A stretch of DNA of 54,303 nt from Jaenimonas drosophilae (taxonomy: Eukaryota; Euglenozoa; Kinetoplastea; Trypanosomatida; Trypanosomatidae), in contig JASAON010001555.1 in the NCBI GenBank assembly GCA_030849065.1, positions 1 through 54,303 of the forward strand. Reading direction: 5' to 3'. The position numbers were made by a program, and so were the translations under genes. Each line of letters starts with the position of its first letter. Position 1 is the first letter of the stretch. Shown here piece after piece: positions 46,133-54,303 of this stretch. Under the pieces are notes generated by a model. That model ran no database searches and was not told where the DNA came from. It worked only from the letters and a program-made list of their open reading frames with translations.

Positions 46133-46177
46133 GTGTTTCACTGTGTATTGCGTCAAGCAAAATACACAGTGAAACAC
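46133..46177 (+). repeat. 17-bp perfect inverted repeat
   Basis: The arms GTGTTTCACTGTGTATT (46133-46149) and its exact reverse complement (46161-46177) enclose an 11-nt loop. Confidence 0.92.
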
Positions 46178-47476
46178 GTACACACACAATGGAGATACGA
46201 GGCGCGTTGTGGTGGAGAGGCGCTTCATTTCGTGGTCCTTCATCGACGAAGAACGTAATAACATAGGTATTCTTCTCTCCCGTTGCACATCTTGTTGAGG
46301 GTGTTTTCCCACACTACCTGATCATCATGCGTGTGCTACGGGGGGCAGCCTCCGCTCTCCATCAAGAGTGAGTGCGTCTGTTCGGGGGTTGTTCCAGGTG
46401 CCTATCTTATGTTTTCTACGCCATTGTTGGGTTCTTTTTTGTTTTGGATCTCTTTTCATTTTGCTGCTGCTTCTTTAGTTTTTTTTTTCTGGGGAATGTC
46501 TTTACCATCAGTGCTACATTTGTGAGTGTGTCTGTGTATTCATGACTTCCAATTGTTGTTTCTAAGTCAACCTTTTGTTGATGCTTTCTTTGTTCGCGTA
46601 TGCCTGACTATCCGCTTCGGTTCGTTCCTGGATACCGAGTTGTTGTACACACACAAAAAAAAACAAGAGCGGTGCGTTCAGGCCGCTGCGCATTCAGAAA
46701 GCAGAAGCAGATGTGTAGCCAGCTTCATCTGCATGAGCATGGACACCACAATCAGAAAGAAGGTGCATTCACACCCTACTGCCTCACTCACTCCCCTCTT
46801 CCTTCCTTCCTCCCTCCCCCCACGGCCCACCGTCTAGTGTATATGTGATTCATTTCATGGACAACTTGTTTCTGGGATTGCGTTCATTGGATTTTCTTTC
46901 TTTTCCCTCAAAACTCAACAAACCAAACACTCTTCCTTTTTTTTTTGTTGGTTGTATGAAGGCTCACTTCTTTCACGTTGTCAATCAAGTTTACCCCCCT
47001 CTCCCTCTCCCATCTATCTCTCTCTCCCCCCTTTATATATAGTTCTGCTGCTACTTGTTGTTTTTCTCCGCTGTTATGACGTTCGATGTGATTTGTGGGG
47101 GACCACCAAAAGAAGAAGAAGAGAGTATTTTCGTGTTGATGTTTTCCTTGCTGCTTTCCTTCTTTCAATGCTACCGAGCTCATCACTTTTGTTGTTGAAA
47201 TTGGCAGTTGATTGATGAGCTTCGTGTGCATGCAACGGTGTTTTTGCTGTGTTGATGATTTGGAGAACCAAAGCTGATGAGCTTAGCTGCACCATGTTGT
47301 TAACGGCAGACAACACTTCATAGAAGGCGTTCATAAAGACACCCAACACACCAAAGACGTATACGTGATAACATTATGGCTAAGATAGCATCTTTCCATA
47401 CACTGTACGCACCTCCTCCTCCTCTTCCCCCCCCCCCCCACACCACACACACAAACAAAACACATGAAGAAGTGAG

Positions 47477-47607
47477 AGGTTAGGTGGCGAAGCGGCAAGA
47501 TGATTTTTGAAGTACGGCGACCACAGTTGATCTTCTGACATATTACGGACGCCTTTCTTCACCCTTTTTTTTTTCAGCACCATCACCCGTCATTCGCTGC
47601 CTAACCT
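47477..47607 (+). repeat. 15-bp long-range complementary arms
   Basis: The arms at 47477-47491 and 47593-47607 can pair over all 15 positions as RNA, with two adjacent G-U pairs, across a 101-nt loop. Confidence 0.65.
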
Positions 47608-48208
47608 GGAGTTGTTGATGTTGCTCACTTTCTACCAACAACTCGACTCACTCTTCTTGTTTGTTGATGTTACTGTTCTTTGTTTGATGCCGATTTTTCT
47701 TCTTTTTTTATTTATGCTATGCTATGTTTGTTGTTTGCTTGTGCTGCGCCACTGTCTCTTAACCCCCCCTCTCGCGGTCAACGTCGATGAGCTCGTTGAT
47801 TTTTTTCAATGCGTTCTTCGACTGTTGGGCAAGCCGCCATGATATTCTTTGAGGCTGCCTTACAGCGTAGCTCGGCAGGAACGGCGCTCGAACCCGTGTG
47901 TTCTGTTTCTTCGTTGTTATGTCCGACGCTCTCTTTTTTTTTGTTGCTGTTGCTGTTGCTGTTGTTGCTTTCGATGAGCGAAGATCGTGCTACTTCATCT
48001 TAGGAGTAAGTTTTCCAAACAAACAATGGCCTGTCTGAGTATTTTTATTGTTCTTCTTCTATTCCGCGTTCCTCCTTCACGTACACACACAGAAAAAAAA
48101 AAAACAATCACCATCAGCTTTGATGATGCTCACTATGCGCCACCCACCAGCAGTTGCGGCAGCGTGGTGGCTGCAGAAGATCATCGAGTTCTGCTTCCCT
48201 CGTATGAG

Positions 48209-48334
48209 GATGTGGGCTTGTATATGCGTGCTTAAGTGATGTATTGTGACGTGGTGGTGTTTGCGTATGCACCGTTTCACATTACAATTTTCTCATATAC
48301 GCACATGCCCACATCTTTTCGATGCTCATCACTT
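48209..48334 (+). repeat. two crossing inverted repeats
   Basis: GATGTGGGCTTGT (48209-48221) pairs with 48303-48315 except for one position. AAGTGATG (48234-48241) pairs with 48327-48334. The order of arms is 1-2-1'-2', which is a pseudoknot-like or mutually exclusive arrangement. Confidence 0.6.
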
Positions 48335-48395
48335 GGCCCCTCTACTCCCCTCATCTACGTTAATGATTCTGTGATGCCATCATGGTTGGCCAGAC

Positions 48396-48419
48396 GGGGG
48401 TTGGGGGGGCCGACGCGGG
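48396..48419 (+). other. G-rich run with G-quadruplex potential
   Basis: G5-TT-G7-seven bases-G3 gives at least four usable GGG tracts on the transcribed strand. The surrounding sequence is T/C-rich. Confidence 0.6.
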
Positions 48420-50879
48420 TGAGTGTCAAGCGAGAAGAAGTTATGAGTGAGCTCAGCATGTTGTTAAAAATGTTGTTGTGAGATGTTTGATTCACACGCC
48501 CCATCATGGGCAAAAACGGGAGTCCAACGGCTGCTTACGCCTCCATCACCATCTTGATGGTACCTCCCTGGTTTGCTTCCATGATGATCACTGGTCAATT
48601 GCTGATTGTGTGTGTGTGTGTGCTAACGTGAAGTACGGTGTGGCAAACCTGTGTGTTTCTTTTGTTGATGTTAGAACACTTCCTCCCACAGCCACCCATC
48701 GGCGCCATAGAAGCCCCCTTCCCTCTTTCCCTTCCCTCTCCCTCCCTCGTTCCACCTCTCTCACACAAAAAAAAAAAACACAAACGCCGACGTAACTGTC
48801 ATCGACTCCGTTGCTTATCAACACCAAACAGCACCTTCTTCGTTAACTCTTCTTCTATGTGTACTACGCACTCTGTGAGGGTGAAAGATCGTAGTGAAGA
48901 TTGTTTTGTTTTGTATTGTTGCTGTTGCTGCTGTTGCTGTTGTGTGCCAAAAAAACACACAGACATTTATGCAAAGACAATGTCGACGATAGAGTCATGT
49001 GGCGAACACATGTTGTTTGTTTGTTTGTTTGTTTGTTGTTGTTGTTTTGCTTGGGTTAGTCTATGGGCTAGTGGCAGCCATTTCAGCGCGCCCCGTCATT
49101 TCTTCTCCTTCTCAACACAGGGCCTGAGAGACTGATTCATTGCACCGCTGCACTCCATGCTTTTGGATGAAACGAACGATGAAGCACACAGACTTGTGTG
49201 CGTGTTGTACGTGAGTAGTCCTTTATGGAGCAGCATGTGGTGCGTGTACGCGTGTGGCTCGGATTCTTCGCGTTCTCTCGCTTCCGCACCATCAAAAAAA
49301 AACTTTCTAACGTCTGATGATCTTTTTCGTTAGCGAGCAGGATACCTGAGACGATGCGTGTTTTGTTTTTGTGGTTTGGCGCCGATGATCATGCACGCCG
49401 TAGCTCACATCGAGATGCTACTCTCCAAGCTCTGCTTAATGAGTTGTAGGCGTGGTGATCAACAGGCGTACGTTGATGTCAAAGTGAGAAGAGATCATTT
49501 ATGCTGCTGTGCTGAAACTGGGGTTTCGCATGCATCCTATGTGAGGGCTGGCCGACGTCACCTCTACAACAAATGGAGGTGCGGTGTAGTCCATGAAAAA
49601 AAAAAACGGTTGCTGTATGAGTTATGGGAGCAATCACACACACACACACACGAGCACCCAAAAAAAAAACGAGGTACACCAACATGTACTTGAGTGCACC
49701 CATCATGCTTTCGCAAGGCCACAGCCCCACAAAGACGACGTATTTTCGTAGTTCAGCTTCTCGTAAGTTGATTGTTGTGGTGTAAAAAATAATAACAATG
49801 CCGTGATGGGGCTTCTCATCCTCCTCCCTCCTCCACGATGGCTTTGCACAGACGTACACACGCACGCCACACATGTGTTTTGTGTGTGATACATGATGGA
49901 TTTGAAGGCCACTCAAGAAGAGAGAGAGGGGAAGGAGGACCTCCACGACGGCTGACAAAAACTCACTTCTCCTTCTTCCCGCTCACCATGGCCCCTTGCC
50001 CCGAAACATGCAGATCAGCTGTTTGATTGTGCTGTGCTGTGTGTGAGTAGCAACGCCTCGCAGTCAACGATGTACTTCTTTCTCCACCCATGGGATGATG
50101 GTTCATACAATCGTTGCGGCCTCGTGCGTGCCTCTCAGTTTTTTTTCTTTCCTTCTTTCTTTCTGGTTCTTTGTTTCGGTGTGATCGTGTGTATGCATAT
50201 CGCCGAGATGGCTTCTCTTCTGCATTTTTNTCTGCTCCGCATGTGCTTTGATATTGGTTATCCTTCATCTTGTTGCTGTTTCTCTTGCTTCTCCTCCAGT
50301 GACGTGAGAACATACGATCGTTCGTTCCTCACACTCTCTCTTTGTGGTTGTTGCCGGTCGCGATGTACTTCAAAAGAACTGTATTCATTCTTTGCTCCCT
50401 TCCATCCAGCTCCCTTCCTTCCTCGCTACCTTCCCCTCACACGACAAACGCACACCCCACAAGAGCAACTCATTCGTGAGATGCAAGTGGTTGTTGGTGC
50501 TGCTGTAGAGTTGAGTAGCAACGTGATGTGTGTTTCATTCGTTCATCTTCTTTGATTGGAAGGAGGGGGTCTGGACGTTTCTCTTGCGTGTTTGATGGCT
50601 GCCGCAATCGCAACAGCCACCGCACACAAACACCGCCCTCACGGTGTGAGAAAGGATGGCAGCAGATATGCATCACACTACAAGAGATGTTCCTGCATCT
50701 ACTCCAGGGCAAGATGCGTCTTGAGTCTTTTTTGCTTCTTCTGTTTTTTTCTACTGTATCGGACGAAGTACCTCAAACGATTCTCGGCCAGTTGCACGTG
50801 TGGGAGTCCATCTAGTGTGTATGGTACATATGTGTGCTCTGTGAGCTACATTCTTGTCTTTTCTCTCCCTTGTGCTTTC

Positions 50880-50944
50880 AACCAACACACGCACACACAC
50901 TCAACAATTCACTAGGATAGATCATAGTACAACACACACAGCAG
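50880..50944 (+). promoter_or_regulatory. acceptor region for beta-adaptin
   Basis: A pyrimidine-rich tract (about 50852-50879) is followed by C/A-rich sequence with AGs at about 50914, 50930 and 50942. The ATG at 50947 is the first in frame after them; the frame's earlier ATG at 50854 lies within the pyrimidine-rich tract. Confidence 0.45.
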
Positions 50945-50946
50945 GG

Positions 50947-53052
50947 ATGGAGTCTGTCTTCTCAAAGATGCATGAGACGCTGAAGCGTAACTTCAAGCGA
51001 AGAGCAGGAGGAACACGCTACTTCAGCAACCTCCATCGTGGAGAAGGGGCTGAGCTTCGGGCAGACATGAACAGCACCGACCTCGCGCGCCAGCGCAGTG
51101 CGGTGAAGCGTGTGATTGCCAGCATGACTCTTGGCAGAGATGTTAGCAACCTCTTCATTGAGGTCGTGAAGCTTGGCCAGACCAACAACCTGGAGCTCAA
51201 GAAGCTCGTCTATCTATACGTTCTTAACACAGCCAAGTTGCAGCCAGAGAAGGCACTCATGGCCATCAACACCTTTCTCCAGGACACTAGACATACGAAC
51301 CCCATTGTACGAGCCCTTGCGGTGCGAACGATGCTCTGCGTGCGCGTCTCGAGTGTGATGGAGTACGCCCTGGAGCCTCTGCGGCGTGCCACCCGCGACT
51401 CCAACCCCTACGTGCGCAAGGCCGCAGCCATTGGGATTGGCAAGGTGTTTCATCAAAACATGAAGTACTTCTACGATCATGGGCTCTTTGACGATCTGAT
51501 GAAGCTTCTCTCCGATAACGATGCCATGGTTGTGGCGAACACCGCGGCTGTGCTGGCTGAGGTGCGCGACTTCGGCACGGAGAAGCTCACCCTGCAGTTC
51601 AAGTGCCACACCATCGCACTCCGGCGCCTCGTCGGTGCCAATGAGTGGGGGAAGATTTACCTGCTGGAGCTCCTCACCATGAATCTTCCATCCGACCCCG
51701 CCGCGCCGAAGCTGCTGGCAGAGTCTGTGCTTCCACTGCTCCATCATGAGAATCCTGCGGTTGTTATGGGCGCCATCAAGTGTCTCGTAACCTGCGCCAG
51801 CCGGTCCGAGGCCAACATGATCGAGGTCTTCTCCACGCGCATCAACGCCGCCCTGCTCAATCTGCTCCAGGAGGAGCCAGAAACCCAGTTTGTGGTGTGC
51901 CGAAACATTCATTCTCTCATTGTTGTCTTTCCCACTCTCATGCGGAGCAACTTGGATGCTCTCTACGTACACTTCAACGACCCGCCCTACCTCAAGCTGG
52001 AGAAGGTGCGCCTCCTTTCGAAGCTCGTCACCCCAGAGACCAGCGCCGCCGTCCTGGATGAGCTCGTGGAGTACACCAAGGACGTGGATTTTCTCTTTGT
52101 GCAGAAGGTGATTGAGGCCATTGCGTTAACTGCCATCAACACGAACATGGTGGCAGACATTGGTGCGGCACTGCGACGTGTGTTGAGCTACAAGCCCAAC
52201 GCCTTTGCTGAGGTACTTATGGCCATTAGGGATATCCTCGGTCGGTGTGCGGAGGTGCCCGATGTGCAGGCACGCTTGACGGACATTGTTGAGGAGTTCT
52301 CTCCTGACATGATCTTGGAGGAGGAGCCCAAGTGTGCGTTGCTGTGGTTGGTGGCCTCTGGCTTCCAGGGCTTCACGGTGGAGGCGCGTCGGGAGGTCTT
52401 CCGCTACTACGTCGAGACCCTCATCTCCCAGGAGCCCTCGGTGCAGCTCGCCACCTTGTGTACCGCCATCACCCTCTTCAACAGCCCCAACCCGGAAGTT
52501 GATCAAGCAACGGTTCGGCAGGTGCTGGACTCGCTTGCCACCCGCGCCACCTCTCCCGATGTACGAGACCGATCCATCTCGATGCATCGTCTCCTATCAA
52601 AGGGAAACCGGGACCTGATGAGGGCCATCGCCGAGAGCACGAGGGAGAGTATTCATGCTCAACAGACCTTCAACGATGCCATGACGATGGGCGATCTGAA
52701 GCGCTCCATCAACACCGCCGCGGCCGTCTTCTTCCGCCCCTTCTACACCTTTTTGCCTCCCTACGGCATCGGTGATTTGGATGATGTTACGACCAACAAC
52801 GGCTCCGCCATGCGCGATATGTCGTCTGAAGATGATAGTCCAGAGTCGGCAACTGCTGGTGGCGGCAGTGAGAACGTCTCAGCCGCCTCTCCCGCGGCCT
52901 ACGCCGATCCGCTCGATGACTTGTTTGGCTCCTCCTCGCCCGCCACACCCGATGCAGGCCAACAAGCTGCAGCCCAATCTGCCCCGGTAGGCTTCAACAC
53001 GGCAACAGTAGGCGGGATGAGCAATGCCGTGGATGATCTCTTCGGGGCATAG
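50947..53052 (+). CDS. beta-adaptin (AP-1/AP-2 type) without ear domain
   Basis: 701 residues. Beta-adaptins are large subunits of clathrin adaptor complexes at the trans-Golgi network, endosomes or plasma membrane. The trunk is a HEAT-like solenoid and its start is diagnostic: RSAVKRVIASMTLGRDVSNL, then NLELKKLVYLYVLNTAK, NPIVRALAVRTM, NPYVRKAAAIGIGKVF and AMVVANTAAVLAEV. This matches AP-1/AP-2 beta closely and AP-3 or AP-4 less so. The trunk ends near residue 605. The last ~90 residues are disordered and contain two DDLFG motifs (in DPLDDLFGSSS and at the very C-terminus). No appendage (ear) domain follows. Trypanosomes use AP-1, so this is probably AP-1 beta. Confidence 0.88.
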   Translation: MESVFSKMHETLKRNFKRRAGGTRYFSNLHRGEGAELRADMNSTDLARQRSAVKRVIASMTLGRDVSNLFIEVVKLGQTNNLELKKLVYLYVLNTAKLQPEKALMAINTFLQDTRHTNPIVRALAVRTMLCVRVSSVMEYALEPLRRATRDSNPYVRKAAAIGIGKVFHQNMKYFYDHGLFDDLMKLLSDNDAMVVANTAAVLAEVRDFGTEKLTLQFKCHTIALRRLVGANEWGKIYLLELLTMNLPSDPAAPKLLAESVLPLLHHENPAVVMGAIKCLVTCASRSEANMIEVFSTRINAALLNLLQEEPETQFVVCRNIHSLIVVFPTLMRSNLDALYVHFNDPPYLKLEKVRLLSKLVTPETSAAVLDELVEYTKDVDFLFVQKVIEAIALTAINTNMVADIGAALRRVLSYKPNAFAEVLMAIRDILGRCAEVPDVQARLTDIVEEFSPDMILEEEPKCALLWLVASGFQGFTVEARREVFRYYVETLISQEPSVQLATLCTAITLFNSPNPEVDQATVRQVLDSLATRATSPDVRDRSISMHRLLSKGNRDLMRAIAESTRESIHAQQTFNDAMTMGDLKRSINTAAAVFFRPFYTFLPPYGIGDLDDVTTNNGSAMRDMSSEDDSPESATAGGGSENVSAASPAAYADPLDDLFGSSSPATPDAGQQAAAQSAPVGFNTATVGGMSNAVDDLFGA

Positions 53053-53368
53053 AATGTCGTTCGTTGCGGGAAACATGCGTGAGTTAGGTGGAGAAGGGTG
53101 CAGTTGATGCCACTTTCTATATACCCACACCATGGCCAGCCTAGGACCCCCTCACTCACGTTGCCCTCATACCGCTCAAGGAACTTGCGTGAACTTCTTT
53201 GATGACGACGATGGAGACTACGACGTAACCGTACTACTGCTCTCACCACGCAAAAAGTAATGTGCCAATAACATCTGTTTCCCTCATTTACCCACCTATC
53301 TTCCTCCTCCTCCTCTTTCTTTCTTCTTCAGCTGAATAGGTCTCTCCTTGTTATCCATCCCCACACCC
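53053..53368 (+). promoter_or_regulatory. intergenic spacer with strong acceptor at 53330-53331
   Basis: A 29-nt T/C run (53301-53329) ends in CAG with the AG at 53330-53331, a textbook acceptor. The leader to the ATG at 53369 is 37 nt. The TTG at 53348 is not a start. No gene seen in this stretch. Confidence 0.6.
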
Positions 53369-54151
53369 ATGTTCCGCCGCTTCACCGCTCCCGCCTCCGC
53401 GGCCGTTGCCTGCGCCATGCGCGCCTACACCCCATCCGCGGAGCTCAAGAAGCTCTACGCCAGTGATTTTGATAAGCAGGCCTTCCCCGCCAACATCGTC
53501 CCCAGCGACTCCGTGCTCTTTGCTCAGTTCCTCTACAAGGCAGCCGAGCCAAAGAACTCCTTTGATGGCATCATGAAGGACTTCCACGCCATCGCTGCGG
53601 CCGTGCCCAAGCTCCCCGTCTTTTGGGAGCGCACCTGCAAGGTGGGTGAGGTGAAGGAGTTCAAGGGCCTCTCCGAGCCCACGCTCTTTACCCTAGAATG
53701 GATGCAGAGCAACGGCATGCTAGACCTCCTGCCCGATGTGGCGGAGGTGTTTGAGGCCTACGTCAACGCCAAGATGAAGCGCGCGTGCGCGAAGATCTTC
53801 GTTGCCCCTGGCAAGACCGGCGACAAGGACGTGCTAGCCAACGCCAAGAAGGTGGCTGAGGAGATGATGAAGGCGAACAAGAGTCTCGCTGGCTTCACCC
53901 TGACCCAGAAGGTGCTAGTTGATCGTACCATTGAGGAGGGCTTCACCATTGACCTCCAGGGTGCCTTCCACAACGCCGCCAAGGGCCGCCAGGTGGCCGC
54001 CCACGTGGCCGATGAGGCTGACTACACCACCATCGCCGTGCCCCGTCTGTCTGAGACTGTCTTCGAGGATAATATTGAGACGGAGATGCTCCGCCCCTAC
54101 CTGGATGCCCTCGCGGCCTACGATGCGGAGGAAGTGAAGAATGGCGTGTAA
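53369..54151 (+). CDS. mitochondrial ATP synthase OSCP (F1 delta homologue)
   Basis: 260 residues. OSCP joins the F1 head to the peripheral stalk of the mitochondrial ATP synthase. The presequence MFRRFTAPASAAVACAMR is followed by the helical N-terminal domain (YTPSAELKKLYASDFDKQAF onward). The C-terminal signature LTQKVLVDRTIEEGFTIDLQ contains the family's 'Gly-Phe-x-Ile-x-Leu' turn near residue 200. Length is slightly above that of mammalian OSCP, as is usual in kinetoplastids. Codon use is strongly C/G-ending, which suits an abundant protein. Confidence 0.8.
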   Translation: MFRRFTAPASAAVACAMRAYTPSAELKKLYASDFDKQAFPANIVPSDSVLFAQFLYKAAEPKNSFDGIMKDFHAIAAAVPKLPVFWERTCKVGEVKEFKGLSEPTLFTLEWMQSNGMLDLLPDVAEVFEAYVNAKMKRACAKIFVAPGKTGDKDVLANAKKVAEEMMKANKSLAGFTLTQKVLVDRTIEEGFTIDLQGAFHNAAKGRQVAAHVADEADYTTIAVPRLSETVFEDNIETEMLRPYLDALAAYDAEEVKNGV

Positions 54152-54303
54152 CTCAGATGAAAACCAACGCCCATCCGTGTATGTGCGCGCTCGTCCAGGT
54201 ACGTCGTCCCTCCCCTCCTCTCTTTCTCCCCCCGTCCTATGCACTCCCCCTCTTCATCTCTTCTCTTCTCTCCATGCGTGGAGTGAAGATGAAGTGAAGA
54301 TGG
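54152..54303 (+). other. 3' UTR and pyrimidine tract of the next gene
   Basis: The sequence after the OSCP stop is dominated by C/T runs (54200-54275), which look like the next acceptor's polypyrimidine tract. The window ends before any gene. Confidence 0.5.

Larger units (their letters stand above)
43315..50946 (+). other. 7.6-kb gene-poor region, possible long structured 3' UTR
   Basis: No reading frame here has codon bias, a recognisable domain or a convincing start. Pyrimidine-rich blocks (43460-43520, 43700-43780, 43880-44110, 46980-47040) alternate with A runs, CA/GT and GTT/CTT microsatellites. One undetermined base lies at 50230. Several inverted repeats and one G-rich element listed separately lie inside. 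Genes on both sides point the same way, so it is not a strand-switch region. The simplest reading is a very long 3' UTR of the phosphatase gene plus the short 5' leader of beta-adaptin. Undetected small RNA genes are the alternative. Confidence 0.55.

Noticed and set aside
49311..49353. C/D snoRNA-like motif: CGTC-TGATGA ... CTGA-GACG
   Set aside because: The C and D boxes and a 4-bp terminal stem are present, but only about 25 bases lie between them. That is too short for a kinetoplastid C/D snoRNA, which needs room for guide and C'/D' elements.
1..54303. tRNA, rRNA, snRNA, spliced-leader RNA, transposon or CRISPR
   Set aside because: By eye I found no B-box-like GGTTCGANTCC, no conserved rRNA segments, no spliced-leader exon, no retroelement reading frame and no regularly spaced direct repeats other than the minisatellite. 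Small RNA genes could still be missed.

Overview
The window is nuclear DNA from a kinetoplastid protist, most probably a trypanosomatid. The evidence: about 28 intron-free protein genes all lie on the + strand, head to tail. Nearly every gene is preceded by a polypyrimidine tract and an AG, the signature of trans-splice acceptors in polycistronic transcription. Two genes encode OB-fold proteins, and one of them has the two zinc fingers and C-terminal OB fold of the KREPA proteins of the U-insertion/deletion RNA-editing complex, which is found only in kinetoplastids. I cannot name the species. A front-end desaturase and a UFL1 homologue fit a Leishmania-like or related trypanosomatid, but that is inference. 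From memory and unchecked, the order eIF3c - desaturase/PDI - KREPA2 - CCT8 - Nup144/155 ... CTD-phosphatase-like - beta-adaptin - OSCP resembles one block of T. brucei chromosome 10 / L. major chromosome 36.

Layout. 1-8.3 kb: end of an unknown gene, eIF3c, a membrane-anchored OMS1-like protein, a coiled-coil protein, a cytochrome-b5 front-end fatty-acid desaturase and an ER protein disulfide isomerase. 8.7-12.4 kb: a small OB-fold protein, a KREPA2-like editing protein and an L1-domain (Utp30/RSL1D1-like) protein. 12.8-23 kb: CCT8, a leucine-rich-repeat protein, the nucleoporin Nup155/Nup144, a bromodomain protein and an EVE-domain protein. 23.1-29.9 kb: an 18-bp minisatellite that probably lies in a 5' UTR, a Gln/Pro-rich protein, an unknown protein, a complete three-domain tRNA ligase and a tiny Rsa3-like protein. 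30-43.3 kb: a TMEM65 protein fused to an EF-hand, an amino-acid transporter, a SET-domain protein, a hotdog thioesterase, the UFM1 ligase UFL1, the AFG1 ATPase, an alpha/beta hydrolase and an FCP1/SCP-like DxDxT phosphatase. 43.3-50.9 kb: about 7.6 kb with no convincing gene. 50.9-54.2 kb: an earless beta-adaptin and the mitochondrial ATP synthase OSCP.

The genes do not form a functional operon; kinetoplastid arrays mix pathways and are regulated after transcription. The most unusual stretch is the 7.6-kb gap after the phosphatase gene. It contains two near-perfect or perfect long hairpins, a long-range 15-bp helix, a pair of crossing helices and a G-quadruplex-like run, which suggests a very long structured 3' UTR or an unrecognised non-coding RNA. 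I saw no tRNA, rRNA, snRNA, spliced-leader, CRISPR or transposon sequence, but without a covariance search small RNAs could be missed.
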